Shown: one piece after another, positions 16,650 to 24,594 of the stretch
How positions within the stretch are numbered: the stretch's first letter is position 1
Layout: every line of letters starts with the position of its first letter
NCBI GenBank assembly: GCA_902802265.1
Contig: CADCLN010000006.1
Coordinates: forward strand, 1 to 64,000
Length of the DNA: 64,000 nt
Source: an uncultured Bacteroidales bacterium
GTDB taxonomy: Bacteria > Bacteroidota > Bacteroidia > Bacteroidales > Bacteroidaceae
Direction of reading: 5' to 3'
Notes under the pieces: model-generated
What the model was told of the DNA's origin: nothing
The model's database searches: none
The model's input: only the letters and a program-made list of their open reading frames with translations
Made by a program: the position numbers and the translations under genes

Positions 16650-16680
16650 TTGCATAGATTGTTTTTTCGCCGTACCTTTG
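16650..16680 (+). promoter_or_regulatory. Promoter of the cupin-PNPOx pair
   Basis: -33 TTG at 16650-16652 and -7 TACCTTTG at 16673-16680 with a 20-nt spacer. The start codon is at 16725. Confidence 0.7.
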
Positions 16681-16724
16681 CAGCGTCAAAACAAATCAAT
16701 AACATTTTAAACAAAGTAAAGACA

Positions 16725-17180
16725 ATGAAACAGATTGAGACTATTAAGACAGGCAAGAATTTTGCCGCAGTGAGTGTAGGTAAAATGAGTGAGATTATTG
16801 AGCACGAACTCCCTATGGGTCCCGACTTCACACTCAAAGGAAAAGTGTTTGCAGGTCAGGCCGTTGGTGCCACAGGCAGCGAACTGAGTTTTCAGACACT
16901 GGTTCCAGGCCAGGACAGCGGTTTCCTGCACACACACAAGACGCACGAAGAGCTGTATATCATCCTGAAGGGTGAGGGACTGTATCAGGTTGACGGCGAA
17001 ATCTTCCCTGTCAGCGAGGGCACCATCATCCGTGTTTCGCCCGACGGCAAACGTGCGCTGAAGAACACGGGAACAGAAAGCCTCACGATGCTCTGTATCC
17101 AGTACAAGGCCAATGCTTTCACAGAAGCCGACAGCCCCATGACCGACGGTGTTATCCTGAAGGACGAACTGACATGGTAA
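16725..17180 (+). CDS. Cupin-domain protein
   Basis: A 151-aa cytoplasmic single-cupin protein. The start at ATG 16725 lies after a clear promoter; the longer open frame reads through that promoter. Cupin motif 1 is GFLHTHKTHEELYIILKGEG, with the His/His/Glu metal ligands, and motif 2 is IIRVSPDGKRALKNTGTESL, in which the usual His is replaced. Small cupins bind metals and may act as isomerases, dioxygenases or sensors; the reaction is unknown. It is divergent from an HxlR regulator and overlaps the next gene by 7 bp (ATGGTAA), so a redox or electrophile-response role is plausible. Confidence 0.82.
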   Translation: MKQIETIKTGKNFAAVSVGKMSEIIEHELPMGPDFTLKGKVFAGQAVGATGSELSFQTLVPGQDSGFLHTHKTHEELYIILKGEGLYQVDGEIFPVSEGTIIRVSPDGKRALKNTGTESLTMLCIQYKANAFTEADSPMTDGVILKDELTW

Positions 17181-17632
17181 CAAGCATGGAAAGGGCTTTG
17201 CAATTCCTGCGCAACCACAACGAGGTGGCTTTCGCTACAAGCGAAGGTCACCTTCCCAAATTGCGTATGTTCCAGATAATGAAGCAGGAGGGAAACACAC
17301 TTTACTTTGCCACGTCTGCAAAGAAGGCGGTGTTTCGTGAACTGAAGCAAAATCCCAACGTGGAGCTGTTGGCATATACCAACAACATTTCCGTCCGTTG
17401 CGCCGGCATGGTGAATTTCCATGTGGAAGACACCGTCAAGCGTTGGATTTACGAGCACAACGATGTGCTGAGCCGCCTCTACGAAAGCTATGACCAGATG
17501 GAATATTTCTGCCTCCCCATTGCCGAAATGGATTACTACGACCTCTCCCCTACACCACCCGTGTTCCTCCACTTCGACTTGATGGCTGGCGAAGTTGGCA
17601 AAGGATTCGTAGGCGACCAATTCAGCCAATAG
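17174..17632 (+). CDS. Pyridoxamine 5'-phosphate oxidase family (split-barrel flavoprotein)
   Basis: A 152-aa cytoplasmic protein with the FMN-binding split-barrel pattern of PNPOx-related proteins: MERALQFLRNHNEVAFATSE, KLRMFQIMKQEGNTLYFATS, then KAVFRELKQNPNVELLAYTN and VRCAGMVNF. Such small members usually bind FMN or F420 and reduce small substrates; they are not vitamin B6 enzymes as a rule. The ATG at 17174 overlaps the stop of the cupin gene, and a second in-frame Met at 17186 is possible. It ends before a bidirectional terminator. Confidence 0.82.
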   Translation: MVTSMERALQFLRNHNEVAFATSEGHLPKLRMFQIMKQEGNTLYFATSAKKAVFRELKQNPNVELLAYTNNISVRCAGMVNFHVEDTVKRWIYEHNDVLSRLYESYDQMEYFCLPIAEMDYYDLSPTPPVFLHFDLMAGEVGKGFVGDQFSQ

Positions 17633-17660
17633 CCGCAATCCCGAAAGCCGTAGAAAAAAG

Positions 17661-17700
17661 AAATGGGTGCATCGTTCACATTGTGAGGATGTACCCATTT
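17661..17700. terminator. Bidirectional terminator between the PNPOx gene and tsf
   Basis: Arms AAATGGGTGCATC (17661-17673) and GATGTACCCATTT (17688-17700) pair over 13 bp with one G-T. They are flanked by A-run 17654-17659 and T-run 17698-17702, so either direction yields a stem plus U-tract. The flanking genes converge. Confidence 0.8.
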
Positions 17701-17722
17701 TTATGTATTTGTAACGAATTGA

Positions 17723-18715
17723 TTACTCAGCGCGCAGTGTATAACGCTTGAAGTCAGTGATGGTCAGTTCCTTGTCGATGGACTGGAGGTACTGCTTCAC
17801 ACTGATCTTGCTGTCGTCGATGTATGCCTGGTCGAGGAGGCAGTTCTCCTTGAAGAACTTGTTGAGCATACCCTGAGCGATGTTCTGAATCATCTGCTCG
17901 GGCAGACTGGCTGCCTTCTCTTCGGCTACGGTCTTCTTGATTTCACGAGCCTTGGCTGCGTCTTCAGCTGTAATCCAGCCTTTTGCCTGATTTGACTCGA
18001 TGTGGTCTTCGCTGTCAACATGAGCGGGGTTGATGCCGGCCTTTTTCAGTGCGACCTCAACTGCCTTGGCAATCTGGTTGTCCTTGGCTTTTTCGATGTC
18101 TGCCTTCAGCTCGGCATCTTTTGTGGCCTGTGGAACTGATGCTTCGTCGAGGGCAACTGGGTTCATGGCAGCTACCTGCATGGCGATGTTCTTGCCTACT
18201 TGCTCGTCTGTCTTCTTGTTCAGAGCAACGAGTGTGCACAGGAAATTGCCAGCCATGTGGTTGTAGGCGATGATGTTTTCGCCTTCTACTGTTGCATAGC
18301 CGTCGAGTTCCATCTTTTCGCCAGTGACACCTGAGCGGTTCACAACGGCATCTGCCACAGTTTCGCCATTGACGGTAAGAGCTTTAACTTCGTCCAGAGT
18401 CTTGGCTTTAGCTGCCACAGCTGCATCGATGATGGCGTTTGCAAGAGCTACGAAGTCTGCATTCTTTGCCACGAAGTCGGTTTCACACTTCAGGGCAATC
18501 ATTGCACCAAAGTTGCCGTCAACCTTGGCGAGCACGCAACCTTCTGCTGCTTCGCGGTCTGAACGCTTTGCAGCAACGAGCTGACCCTTCTTGCGAAGGA
18601 TTTCCATCGCTGCATCCATGTCGCCATTGGCTTCTGTGAGTGCTTTCTTACAGTCCATCAGACCTGCCTGGGTCTTTTGGCGGAGTTTATTGATATCTGC
18701 TAATGTAATAGCCAT
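17723..18715 (-). CDS. tsf: Elongation factor Ts
   Basis: A 330-aa guanine-nucleotide exchange factor that recycles EF-Tu during translation. The N-terminal UBA-like domain reads LRQKTQAGLMDCKKALTEAN, followed by the EF-Tu-contact motif KCETDFVAKN near residue 76. Two dimerisation-type subdomains follow and the C-terminus is VKQYLQSIDKELTITDFKRY. The length is typical of Bacteroidetes EF-Ts. It lies 36 bp downstream of rpsB, the standard order, and ends before the bidirectional terminator at 17661-17700. Confidence 0.97.
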   Translation of the reverse strand: MAITLADINKLRQKTQAGLMDCKKALTEANGDMDAAMEILRKKGQLVAAKRSDREAAEGCVLAKVDGNFGAMIALKCETDFVAKNADFVALANAIIDAAVAAKAKTLDEVKALTVNGETVADAVVNRSGVTGEKMELDGYATVEGENIIAYNHMAGNFLCTLVALNKKTDEQVGKNIAMQVAAMNPVALDEASVPQATKDAELKADIEKAKDNQIAKAVEVALKKAGINPAHVDSEDHIESNQAKGWITAEDAAKAREIKKTVAEEKAASLPEQMIQNIAQGMLNKFFKENCLLDQAYIDDSKISVKQYLQSIDKELTITDFKRYTLRAE

Positions 18716-18751
18716 AGTCTTATTTTCGATTTATAAATTACTATAAATTAT

Positions 18752-19525
18752 TTATTCTGCTTCAGGGGCTTCTTCTTCTGCAGGAGATTCTTCTTCGCCC
18801 TGTGTTTCGCCAGCAGCGTCCATGTCAACCTTTTCGGTCTTGCGCTCGTCGATGCCTTCCTGAATGGCGTCGCAGAGAACACTGAGGATGACTTCGATAG
18901 ATTTGGTTGAATCGTCGTTTGCAGGAATTACGAAGTCGATGTCGTTGGGGTTGGAGTTAGTATCTACCATTGCAAATACAGGAATGCCCAGACGGTTGGC
19001 CTCTGCTACGGCAATGTGTTCCTTCATGACGTCAACCACGAAGATGGCTGAAGGCAGACGGGTGAGGTCGGCGATAGAGCCGAGGTTCTTCTCCAGCTTG
19101 GCACGCTTGCGCTGAATTTGGAGGTTTTCACGCTTTGAGAGTTTGTCGTATGTGCCATCGGCCAACAGTTTGTCGATGTTTGACATTTTGCGGACTGCCT
19201 TACGAATGGTGGGGAAGTTGGTAAGCATACCGCCTGGCCAACGTTCAATCACGTAGGGCATACCTACAGAGGCAGCCTTTTCTGCGATGATGTCCTTTGC
19301 CTGTTTCTTGGTGCCGACGAAGAGGATGCGCTTGCCACTCTTGGCAATCTGCTTCATGGCTTCGGCAGCCTGTTCTGTCTTTGCAACTGTCTTGTGGAGG
19401 TCGATGATGTGGATGCCGTTGCGCTCCATGAAGATATAAGGAGCCATTGCGGGGTTCCACTTGCGCTTAAGGTGACCAAAATGTGCGCCTGCTGCGAGCA
19501 GGGTATCAAAATCTATTCTTGCCAT
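18752..19525 (-). CDS. rpsB: 30S ribosomal protein S2
   Basis: A 257-aa small-subunit protein. Diagnostic segments are LLAAGAHFGHLKRKWNPAMAPYIF, GTKKQAKDIIAEKA, RWPGGMLTNFPTIRK, AIFVVDVMKEHIAVAEANRL and GIPVFAMVDTNSNP. The acidic C-terminal tail (GEEESPAEEEAPEAE) is common in Bacteroidetes S2. It is the third gene of rplM-rpsI-rpsB-tsf, after a 114-bp spacer that may hold a leader structure. Confidence 0.97.
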   Translation of the reverse strand: MARIDFDTLLAAGAHFGHLKRKWNPAMAPYIFMERNGIHIIDLHKTVAKTEQAAEAMKQIAKSGKRILFVGTKKQAKDIIAEKAASVGMPYVIERWPGGMLTNFPTIRKAVRKMSNIDKLLADGTYDKLSKRENLQIQRKRAKLEKNLGSIADLTRLPSAIFVVDVMKEHIAVAEANRLGIPVFAMVDTNSNPNDIDFVIPANDDSTKSIEVILSVLCDAIQEGIDERKTEKVDMDAAGETQGEEESPAEEEAPEAE

Positions 19526-19590
19526 AATCCTTTTTGTTTGTTTACTTTCTTTTTAGTTAATAGTTTGTTTGTTAACCAACCACAGGGTAG

Positions 19591-19628
19591 CCGCTATGCT
19601 GCGAGTCTCTGCGGTTTAGATACTAAAC
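19591..19628 (-). promoter_or_regulatory. Potential structured leader between rpsI and rpsB
   Basis: The 114-bp spacer holds GTTTAG-ATA-CTAAAC (19614-19628) and, next to it, CCGC (19591-19594) paired with GCGG (19611-19614). The stems are mutually exclusive at base 19614, as in a switchable leader. S2-binding leaders are known in other bacteria, but a link here is only inference. Confidence 0.25.
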
Positions 19629-19639
19629 ATTTCGCTATG

Positions 19640-20029
19640 TTAACGCTTAGAGAACTGGAAGCGACGGCGTGCCTTTGGACGACCTGGCTTCTTGCGTTCA
19701 ACAACACGTGAGTCACGAGTGATAAAGCCTTCAGCGCGGAGTGCCTTCTTGTCTTCTTCATTGATTTTCACAAGAGCACGAGCGATAGCAAGGCGGAGTG
19801 CCTGGCTCTGGCCTGTGTAGCCACCACCGCAAAGATTTGCCTTGATGTCGTACTTCTCGACTACGCCAAGAAGGTTGAGGGGCTGCTTTACGACGAATTG
19901 AACGAGTTCTGATGGGAAATAGTCTGCGAGTTCGCGCTTATTGATGATGATTTTACCAGTACCTTCTGTCAGGTAAACACGGGCAACAGCGGCCTTGCGG
20001 CGACCGAGTGCATTAATTACTTCTGCCAT
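19640..20029 (-). CDS. rpsI: 30S ribosomal protein S9
   Basis: A 129-aa small-subunit protein at the P-site. It shows NALGRRKAAVARVYLTEGTG, LCGGGYTGQSQALRLAIARA, then VERKKPGRPKARRRFQFSKR with the conserved C-terminal SKR that contacts P-site tRNA. It follows rplM with 12 bp between, the usual L13-S9 pair. Confidence 0.97.
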   Translation of the reverse strand: MAEVINALGRRKAAVARVYLTEGTGKIIINKRELADYFPSELVQFVVKQPLNLLGVVEKYDIKANLCGGGYTGQSQALRLAIARALVKINEEDKKALRAEGFITRDSRVVERKKPGRPKARRRFQFSKR

Positions 20030-20041
20030 ATACCTTGCTGC

Positions 20042-20509
20042 TTATTTTAATGTGTTAATATCAAGTGAAATGGGCTTCTGAGCCTGCATGTTGTGCTCTG
20101 GACCTTCAAAAACCTTCAGGTGGCTGGGAGCTGAGAGATGTCTGCCAAGAATGCCTTTGGGGAGCATTCCCTTGATGGCATGGCGCAGAATCTTCTCGTA
20201 ACCATTGGCACGCTTGGTCATGTCTGCAAATGTAGCCTTTTTCTGACCGCCAGCATATCCCGAGAAGGTGATATACAGCTTCTGAGTTTCTTTTGCACCT
20301 GACACTTGAATCTTGTTTGCATTGATGATGATGACATTGTCACCGCAGTCCATGTTCGGAGTAAAACATGGCTTGTACTTGCCACGAAGTACTTGTGCTA
20401 CTTTAGATGCCAGACGACCGAGTGTCTGTCCTGATGCATCTACAACAACCCACTGCTTGTTGGCAGCTTCGGTGTTGACGTAGTTTGTCTTAAAACTTAA
20501 AGTGTTCAT
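20042..20509 (-). CDS. rplM: 50S ribosomal protein L13
   Basis: A 155-aa large-subunit assembly protein. It shows WVVVDASGQTLGRLASKVAQ, KPCFTPNMDCGDNVIIINA, ILRHAIKGMLPKG and LKVFEGPEHNMQAQKP. It is the first gene of the rplM-rpsI-rpsB-tsf unit, behind a strong promoter at 20727-20734 and a leader of about 210 nt. Confidence 0.97.
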   Translation of the reverse strand: MNTLSFKTNYVNTEAANKQWVVVDASGQTLGRLASKVAQVLRGKYKPCFTPNMDCGDNVIIINANKIQVSGAKETQKLYITFSGYAGGQKKATFADMTKRANGYEKILRHAIKGMLPKGILGRHLSAPSHLKVFEGPEHNMQAQKPISLDINTLK

Positions 20510-20544
20510 TTAAATAAATAATGTGTAATAAAAGTTTGTAAAAT

Positions 20545-20720
20545 CTCGGCTTCTTCCACCGAGCACCCGACGCTTGTCGCAGTGTTTTGTGCCCACAGTG
20601 CGTTGCATCTGCTCTCTGCGGGTTTTGTAATCGGTGATTCTCGGACCGCCATTCCGGCTAATAGAATGTGCTATCCACACACAGATTTAGACTCATAAAC
20701 ATGAGCCCTCGATAATAATC
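20545..20720 (-). promoter_or_regulatory. Candidate ribosomal-protein (L13) autoregulatory leader
   Basis: The 5' leader of rplM is far longer than the 20-60 nt typical in this window and is more GC-rich than other non-coding DNA here, with several short stems. L13-type leaders of Bacteroidia have been described in comparative RNA surveys; whether this is one needs a covariance-model search. Confidence 0.4.
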
Positions 20721-20726
20721 GGCTTG

Positions 20727-20734
20727 CAAAGGTA
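20727..20734 (-). promoter_or_regulatory. -7 box of the rplM-rpsI-rpsB-tsf operon
   Basis: TACCTTTG on the minus strand with TTTTG at 20758-20754 and a 19-nt spacer, a near-consensus promoter as expected for ribosomal genes. Confidence 0.75.
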
Positions 20735-20774
20735 CAGTTTTTCCACTTTACAGCAAAAGTTTTGTTGATTTATT

Positions 20775-20805
20775 TTGCTGAACTGGTTCATTTTTTATAC
20801 TTTTG
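20775..20805 (+). promoter_or_regulatory. Promoter of the radical SAM gene
   Basis: -33 TTG at 20775-20777 and -7 TACTTTTG at 20798-20805 with 20 nt between. The ATG is at 20839. Confidence 0.7.
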
Positions 20806-20838
20806 CAAAGTAAAAATAGCAAAATGTTTTCTGTCTGA

Positions 20839-21759
20839 ATGCAATTATACAACGAATATGGTCCGTGGATGGCCCAACGAATGGGGTGCAAAGTGCAAAA
20901 AATTTCCATCAATGCTGGGTTTACTTGTCCCAACCGTGACGGCACTGTCGGCACAGGGGGATGTACCTATTGCAACAACCAGACTTTCAACCCTGCTTAT
21001 TGTGAAACGCAGAAGGGCGTGACACAGCAGCTGGAAGAGGGGAAGTTGTTTTTCAGGCGCAAATATCCGACGATGAAATATTTGGCGTATTTTCAGGCTT
21101 ATACGAATACTTACGGTTCGCTTGATTTGTTGAGAGCCAAATATGAAGAGGCTCTCCGTGTGCCAGATGTCGTGGGACTGGTCATCGGCACACGCCCCGA
21201 CTGTATGCCTGACCCGTTGCTTGACTATTTGGAGAAACTTAACCGGCAGCACACCGTCATTGTGGAGTATGGTGTGGAGTCTATTTATGACAGGACTTTG
21301 CAGCGAATCAATCGAGGTCACACGCAAGCACAAAGTGTTGATGCCATTCGGCGCACTGCTGCACGGGGCATCCCTGTGGGCATTCATGTCATTTTGGGGT
21401 TACCTGGCGAGAGTAACGAAATGATTCTCAATGAGGCCAAAGTTCTTTCAGGCTTACCTATCACTACACTGAAGTTGCACCAAATACAGCTTATCAGGGG
21501 TACACGCATGGCGGAAGAATATGCAGAGTGTCCCGCTGATTTTCATTTGTTCTCCGTGGATGAATATATTGACCTCGTCATCGAATTCATCTGTCTGCTG
21601 CGTCCCGATATTGTCTTGGAGCGTTTTGTGTCTCAATCTCCAGCTTCGTTGCTTGCCACGCCTGGTTGGGGGCTGAAGAATTATGAATTTACAGAAAAGC
21701 TCCGCAAACGCATGGTGGAAAGAAATATGTGGCAGGGAAAACTGTTTGGGCAATCGTAA
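20839..21759 (+). CDS. TIGR01212-family (YhcC-like) radical SAM protein
   Basis: A 306-aa cytoplasmic iron-sulfur protein. The cluster ligands are Cys30, Cys42 and Cys45 in GFTCPNRDGTVGTGGCTYCNN, the unusual C-x11-C-x2-C spacing of the YhcC group. Further family marks are KYLAYFQAYTNTYG, VEYGVESIYDRTLQRINRGH, GIPVGIHVILGLPGE and LKLHQIQLIRGTRMAEEY. The reaction is not established for this family. It is divergent from the rplM operon with its own promoter and is followed after 160 bp by the CCA-type enzyme. Confidence 0.9.
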   Translation: MQLYNEYGPWMAQRMGCKVQKISINAGFTCPNRDGTVGTGGCTYCNNQTFNPAYCETQKGVTQQLEEGKLFFRRKYPTMKYLAYFQAYTNTYGSLDLLRAKYEEALRVPDVVGLVIGTRPDCMPDPLLDYLEKLNRQHTVIVEYGVESIYDRTLQRINRGHTQAQSVDAIRRTAARGIPVGIHVILGLPGESNEMILNEAKVLSGLPITTLKLHQIQLIRGTRMAEEYAECPADFHLFSVDEYIDLVIEFICLLRPDIVLERFVSQSPASLLATPGWGLKNYEFTEKLRKRMVERNMWQGKLFGQS

Positions 21760-21888
21760 ATAAAATAATTTCTTTCGCTTGTGTGATAAAAGGGTTTTCT
21801 TTTGTTTTTTGGAGTCGCTGCAAGCGTAAAACATTTTGTGCCAAGCTATTTTTTTACGATTACTATAGGGTATGTCATAATAAAATCG

Positions 21889-21896
21889 TACCTTTG
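21889..21896 (+). promoter_or_regulatory. -7 box of the CCA-type nucleotidyltransferase gene
   Basis: TACCTTTG, 25 bp before the ATG at 21922. A -33 element is not obvious. Confidence 0.55.
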
Positions 21897-21921
21897 CACG
21901 CTTTAGAATTATTACATTGTG

Positions 21922-23373
21922 ATGAAACATTTGACAAGAGAAGATATACAGCAGGCACTAAGCCTCCCCATTTTTAAGATTATCGGCGAAACAGCAGACC
22001 AGCTGAACATGGAGTGTTACGTGATTGGCGGCTGGGTGCGTGATTTGTTCCTGCAACGTTCCTCCCAAGACATTGATGTGGTGGTGGTGGGTGGAGGCAT
22101 TGAGCGACCTGGCATTGTCCTTGCCGAGGCCTTGAAGAAGAAGCTCGACAAGGCGAACATTGCCATTTTCCGCAACTTTGGCACGGCGCAACTGAAGTAT
22201 AACCACATGGAAGTGGAGTTTGTCGGTGCACGTCGCGAAAGTTACGACCGCAATTCACGCAAGCCCATTACGGAAGACGGTACTTTGGAGGAAGACCAGA
22301 ACCGCCGCGACTTTACCATCAACGCCATGGCGCTGTGTCTGAACCATGCACGTTTCGGTGAACTGATTGACCCCTTCAACGGCATCGATGATCTGGAAGA
22401 CAGAATCATCGCCACTCCACTCAATCCGGACATCACCTTCAGCGATGACCCGCTGCGCATGATGCGGTGCATCCGTTTTGCCACTCAGCTGAACTTCTAC
22501 ATTGAGGATGAAACATTTGAGGCTTTGGAACAAAATAGGGATCGCATCAAAATCATCAGCGGAGAACGCATTGCTGACGAACTGAACAAAATCATCCTGG
22601 CTCCCATCCCTTCAAAGGGTTTCATTGACCTGGACCGTTGCGGACTGCTGGAAATCATTTTCCCTGAACTGGCAGCTTTGCAGGGAGTGGAAACCCGCAA
22701 CGGAAGGAGGCATAAGGACAATTTTTACCACACATTGGAGGTTCTTGACAATGTGGCAAAAATGCAAGAGACGCCTTCGCTCTGGCTGCGTTGGGCTGCC
22801 CTACTCCATGACATTGGCAAACCAAAGTCGAAGCGTTGGGACAATCTGCTGGGCTGGACGTTCCACAACCACAACAACATCGGAGCCAAGATGATTCCCA
22901 ATATCTTCCGAAGAATGAAGCTGCCCATGAACGAGAAGATGAAGTACGTGCAAAAGTTGGTAGAACTGCACATGCGTCCCATCGTAATTGCCGACGAAGA
23001 AGTGACTGACAGCGCCGTGCGCCGACTGCTGTTCGAAGCTGGCGATGACATCGATGACCTGATGTTGCTGTGCACAGCTGATATCACTTCGAAAAATGAA
23101 GAAAAGAAACGCCGATTCCGTCAGAACTTTGAATTGGTACGTCAAAAACTGATTGAGATAGAAGAGAAAGACCGCATCCGCAACTTCCAGCCTCCTGTGA
23201 GTGGCGAGGAAATCATGGAACTGTTTAACCTGAAGCCGTGTCCGACTGTGGGTGTTCTGAAAAATGCCGTCAAAGATGCCATTCTGGACGGCAAAATTCC
23301 CAATGAATACGAGGCGGCAAAAGCTTTGTTGTTAAAAGAAGCCGAAAAAATAGGACTCAGCGCAAAGTTTTAA
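21922..23373 (+). CDS. CCA-adding-type tRNA nucleotidyltransferase with HD domain
   Basis: A 483-aa cytoplasmic enzyme. I use ATG 21922, immediately after an in-frame GTG at 21919. The class II nucleotidyltransferase head has VIGGWVRDLFLQR and the metal-binding DxD (Asp50, Asp52) in SQDIDVVVVG, then RRDFTINAMALCL and DDPLRMMRCIRFATQLNF. A C-terminal HD phosphohydrolase domain is seen at LLHDIGKPKSKRWD and FHNHNNIGA. It adds or repairs the 3' CCA of tRNA, or acts as a related poly(A) polymerase; CCA addition is the likelier role if it is the only copy in the genome. Confidence 0.92.
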   Translation: MKHLTREDIQQALSLPIFKIIGETADQLNMECYVIGGWVRDLFLQRSSQDIDVVVVGGGIERPGIVLAEALKKKLDKANIAIFRNFGTAQLKYNHMEVEFVGARRESYDRNSRKPITEDGTLEEDQNRRDFTINAMALCLNHARFGELIDPFNGIDDLEDRIIATPLNPDITFSDDPLRMMRCIRFATQLNFYIEDETFEALEQNRDRIKIISGERIADELNKIILAPIPSKGFIDLDRCGLLEIIFPELAALQGVETRNGRRHKDNFYHTLEVLDNVAKMQETPSLWLRWAALLHDIGKPKSKRWDNLLGWTFHNHNNIGAKMIPNIFRRMKLPMNEKMKYVQKLVELHMRPIVIADEEVTDSAVRRLLFEAGDDIDDLMLLCTADITSKNEEKKRRFRQNFELVRQKLIEIEEKDRIRNFQPPVSGEEIMELFNLKPCPTVGVLKNAVKDAILDGKIPNEYEAAKALLLKEAEKIGLSAKF

Positions 23374-23385
23374 TAAAATAATGTG

Positions 23386-23393
23386 TATCTTTG
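23386..23393 (+). promoter_or_regulatory. -7 box of the GH105 gene
   Basis: TATCTTTG, 62 bp upstream of the ATG at 23456 and 12 bp after the stop of the upstream gene. No clear -33 element. Confidence 0.55.
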
Positions 23394-23455
23394 CGCCCGA
23401 CAAAACCAAGAATTATCATATTCAACAGACAAATAACATCAAAAACATATACACG

Positions 23456-24571
23456 ATGAAAGCACTCTTAACACTTGCTCTCGGCGCATCACTGTTTGCA
23501 CAGAGCGTCGTGGCACAAACCAAGCAGGAGGTCATCTCCACCATTGAGAAAGTCAACAACTATTGGCAGTCGCACAATTCTGCCCAGTGCAGAGGTTTTT
23601 GGGACAATGCGGCTTACTTCACAGGGAATCAGGCTGTATATGAGCTTACTGGCAAGCAGGACTATTTGGACTATGCCATTGAGTGGGCTGAATACAACAA
23701 ATGGAAAGGTGCCACTCAGCGCGACAAGTCGAAGTGGCGTTACCAGACGTATGGCGAAGGCGCGGACTTTGTGCTCTTTGCCGACTGGCAGATTTGTTTC
23801 CAAGTCTATATTGACCTGTACAAACTGGAACACAGGGCTGAACGGCTGGAGCGTTGCCTGGAAGTGATGTGCTACCAGGCCAGCACCCCTCAGAAAGATT
23901 ACTGGTGGTGGGCAGATGCACTGTACATGGGAATGCCTATTTTCTCGAAACTTTACTCCGTGACTCACGATCAGAAACTGCTCGACAAGCAATATGAATG
24001 TTACCGCTGGACGGACAGCCTGCTGTTCGACACCGAGGCACAGCTTTACTACCGTGACGGCAAATATGTCTATCCGAAGGTGAAGACAGCTTGCAATGAG
24101 GGCAAGAGTTTTTGGGCACGCGGTGCAGGTTGGGTGTTGGCAGGACTTGCCAAGGTGCTGCAAGATATGCCCAAAGACTGCAAATACCGCGCATTCTATG
24201 TGGACCGTTTCAAGAAATTGGCAGCAGGCGTAAAGGCTTGTCAGCAGGAAGGTGGTTACTGGAGCCGATCCATGCTTTGCGAAAACGATGCTCCAGGTTA
24301 TGAAACCAGCGGTACGGCATTTTTCACCTACGGTATATTGTGGGGCGTGAACAACGGCATTTTGCCTGCAAAAGATTACCAAAACTGCATTGAGAAAGCA
24401 TGGAATTATCTCTACACGAAAGCTTTGCAACCAGACGGCAGCATTGGCTTTGTACAGCCCATTGGCGAAAAGCCCGACCCAACACGCACTGTGGATGCTC
24501 ACTCACAGGCTCCTTTTGGTACAGGTGCATGGCTGTTGGCCGCTTGTGAATATACCCGATATATAAAATAA
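23456..24571 (+). CDS. Glycoside hydrolase family 105 (unsaturated rhamnogalacturonyl hydrolase-like)
   Basis: A 371-aa exported (alpha/alpha)6-barrel hydrolase. The ATG at 23456 begins a signal peptide ending SVVAQ; the longer frame reads through the promoter. Typical GH105/GH88 segments are YGEGADFVLFADWQICFQVY, DYWWWADALYMGMPIFSKL (catalytic Asp probably Asp154), FWARGAGWVLAGLAKVL and ETSGTAFFTYGILWGVNNG. These enzymes hydrate and release the unsaturated uronic acid left by pectin lyases, which suggests pectin use. No polysaccharide lyase or SusC/D pair is in the window. sppA follows at 23 bp. Confidence 0.9.
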   Translation: MKALLTLALGASLFAQSVVAQTKQEVISTIEKVNNYWQSHNSAQCRGFWDNAAYFTGNQAVYELTGKQDYLDYAIEWAEYNKWKGATQRDKSKWRYQTYGEGADFVLFADWQICFQVYIDLYKLEHRAERLERCLEVMCYQASTPQKDYWWWADALYMGMPIFSKLYSVTHDQKLLDKQYECYRWTDSLLFDTEAQLYYRDGKYVYPKVKTACNEGKSFWARGAGWVLAGLAKVLQDMPKDCKYRAFYVDRFKKLAAGVKACQQEGGYWSRSMLCENDAPGYETSGTAFFTYGILWGVNNGILPAKDYQNCIEKAWNYLYTKALQPDGSIGFVQPIGEKPDPTRTVDAHSQAPFGTGAWLLAACEYTRYIK

Positions 24572-24594
24572 AAGATTCACATTTTAATTCAATC

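Larger units (their letters stand above)
20510..20838. other. Divergent intergenic region with a long rplM leader
   Basis: A 329-bp region with no protein gene. The minus-strand transcript from the promoter at 20734-20727 has roughly 210 nt of leader before rplM. That leader contains CTCGG/CCGAG (20545-20549 with 20559-20563) and a short GAC-GCTT-GTC stem (20568-20577), and further GC-rich segments at 20620-20660. The plus promoter of the radical SAM gene is at 20775-20805. Confidence 0.6.
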
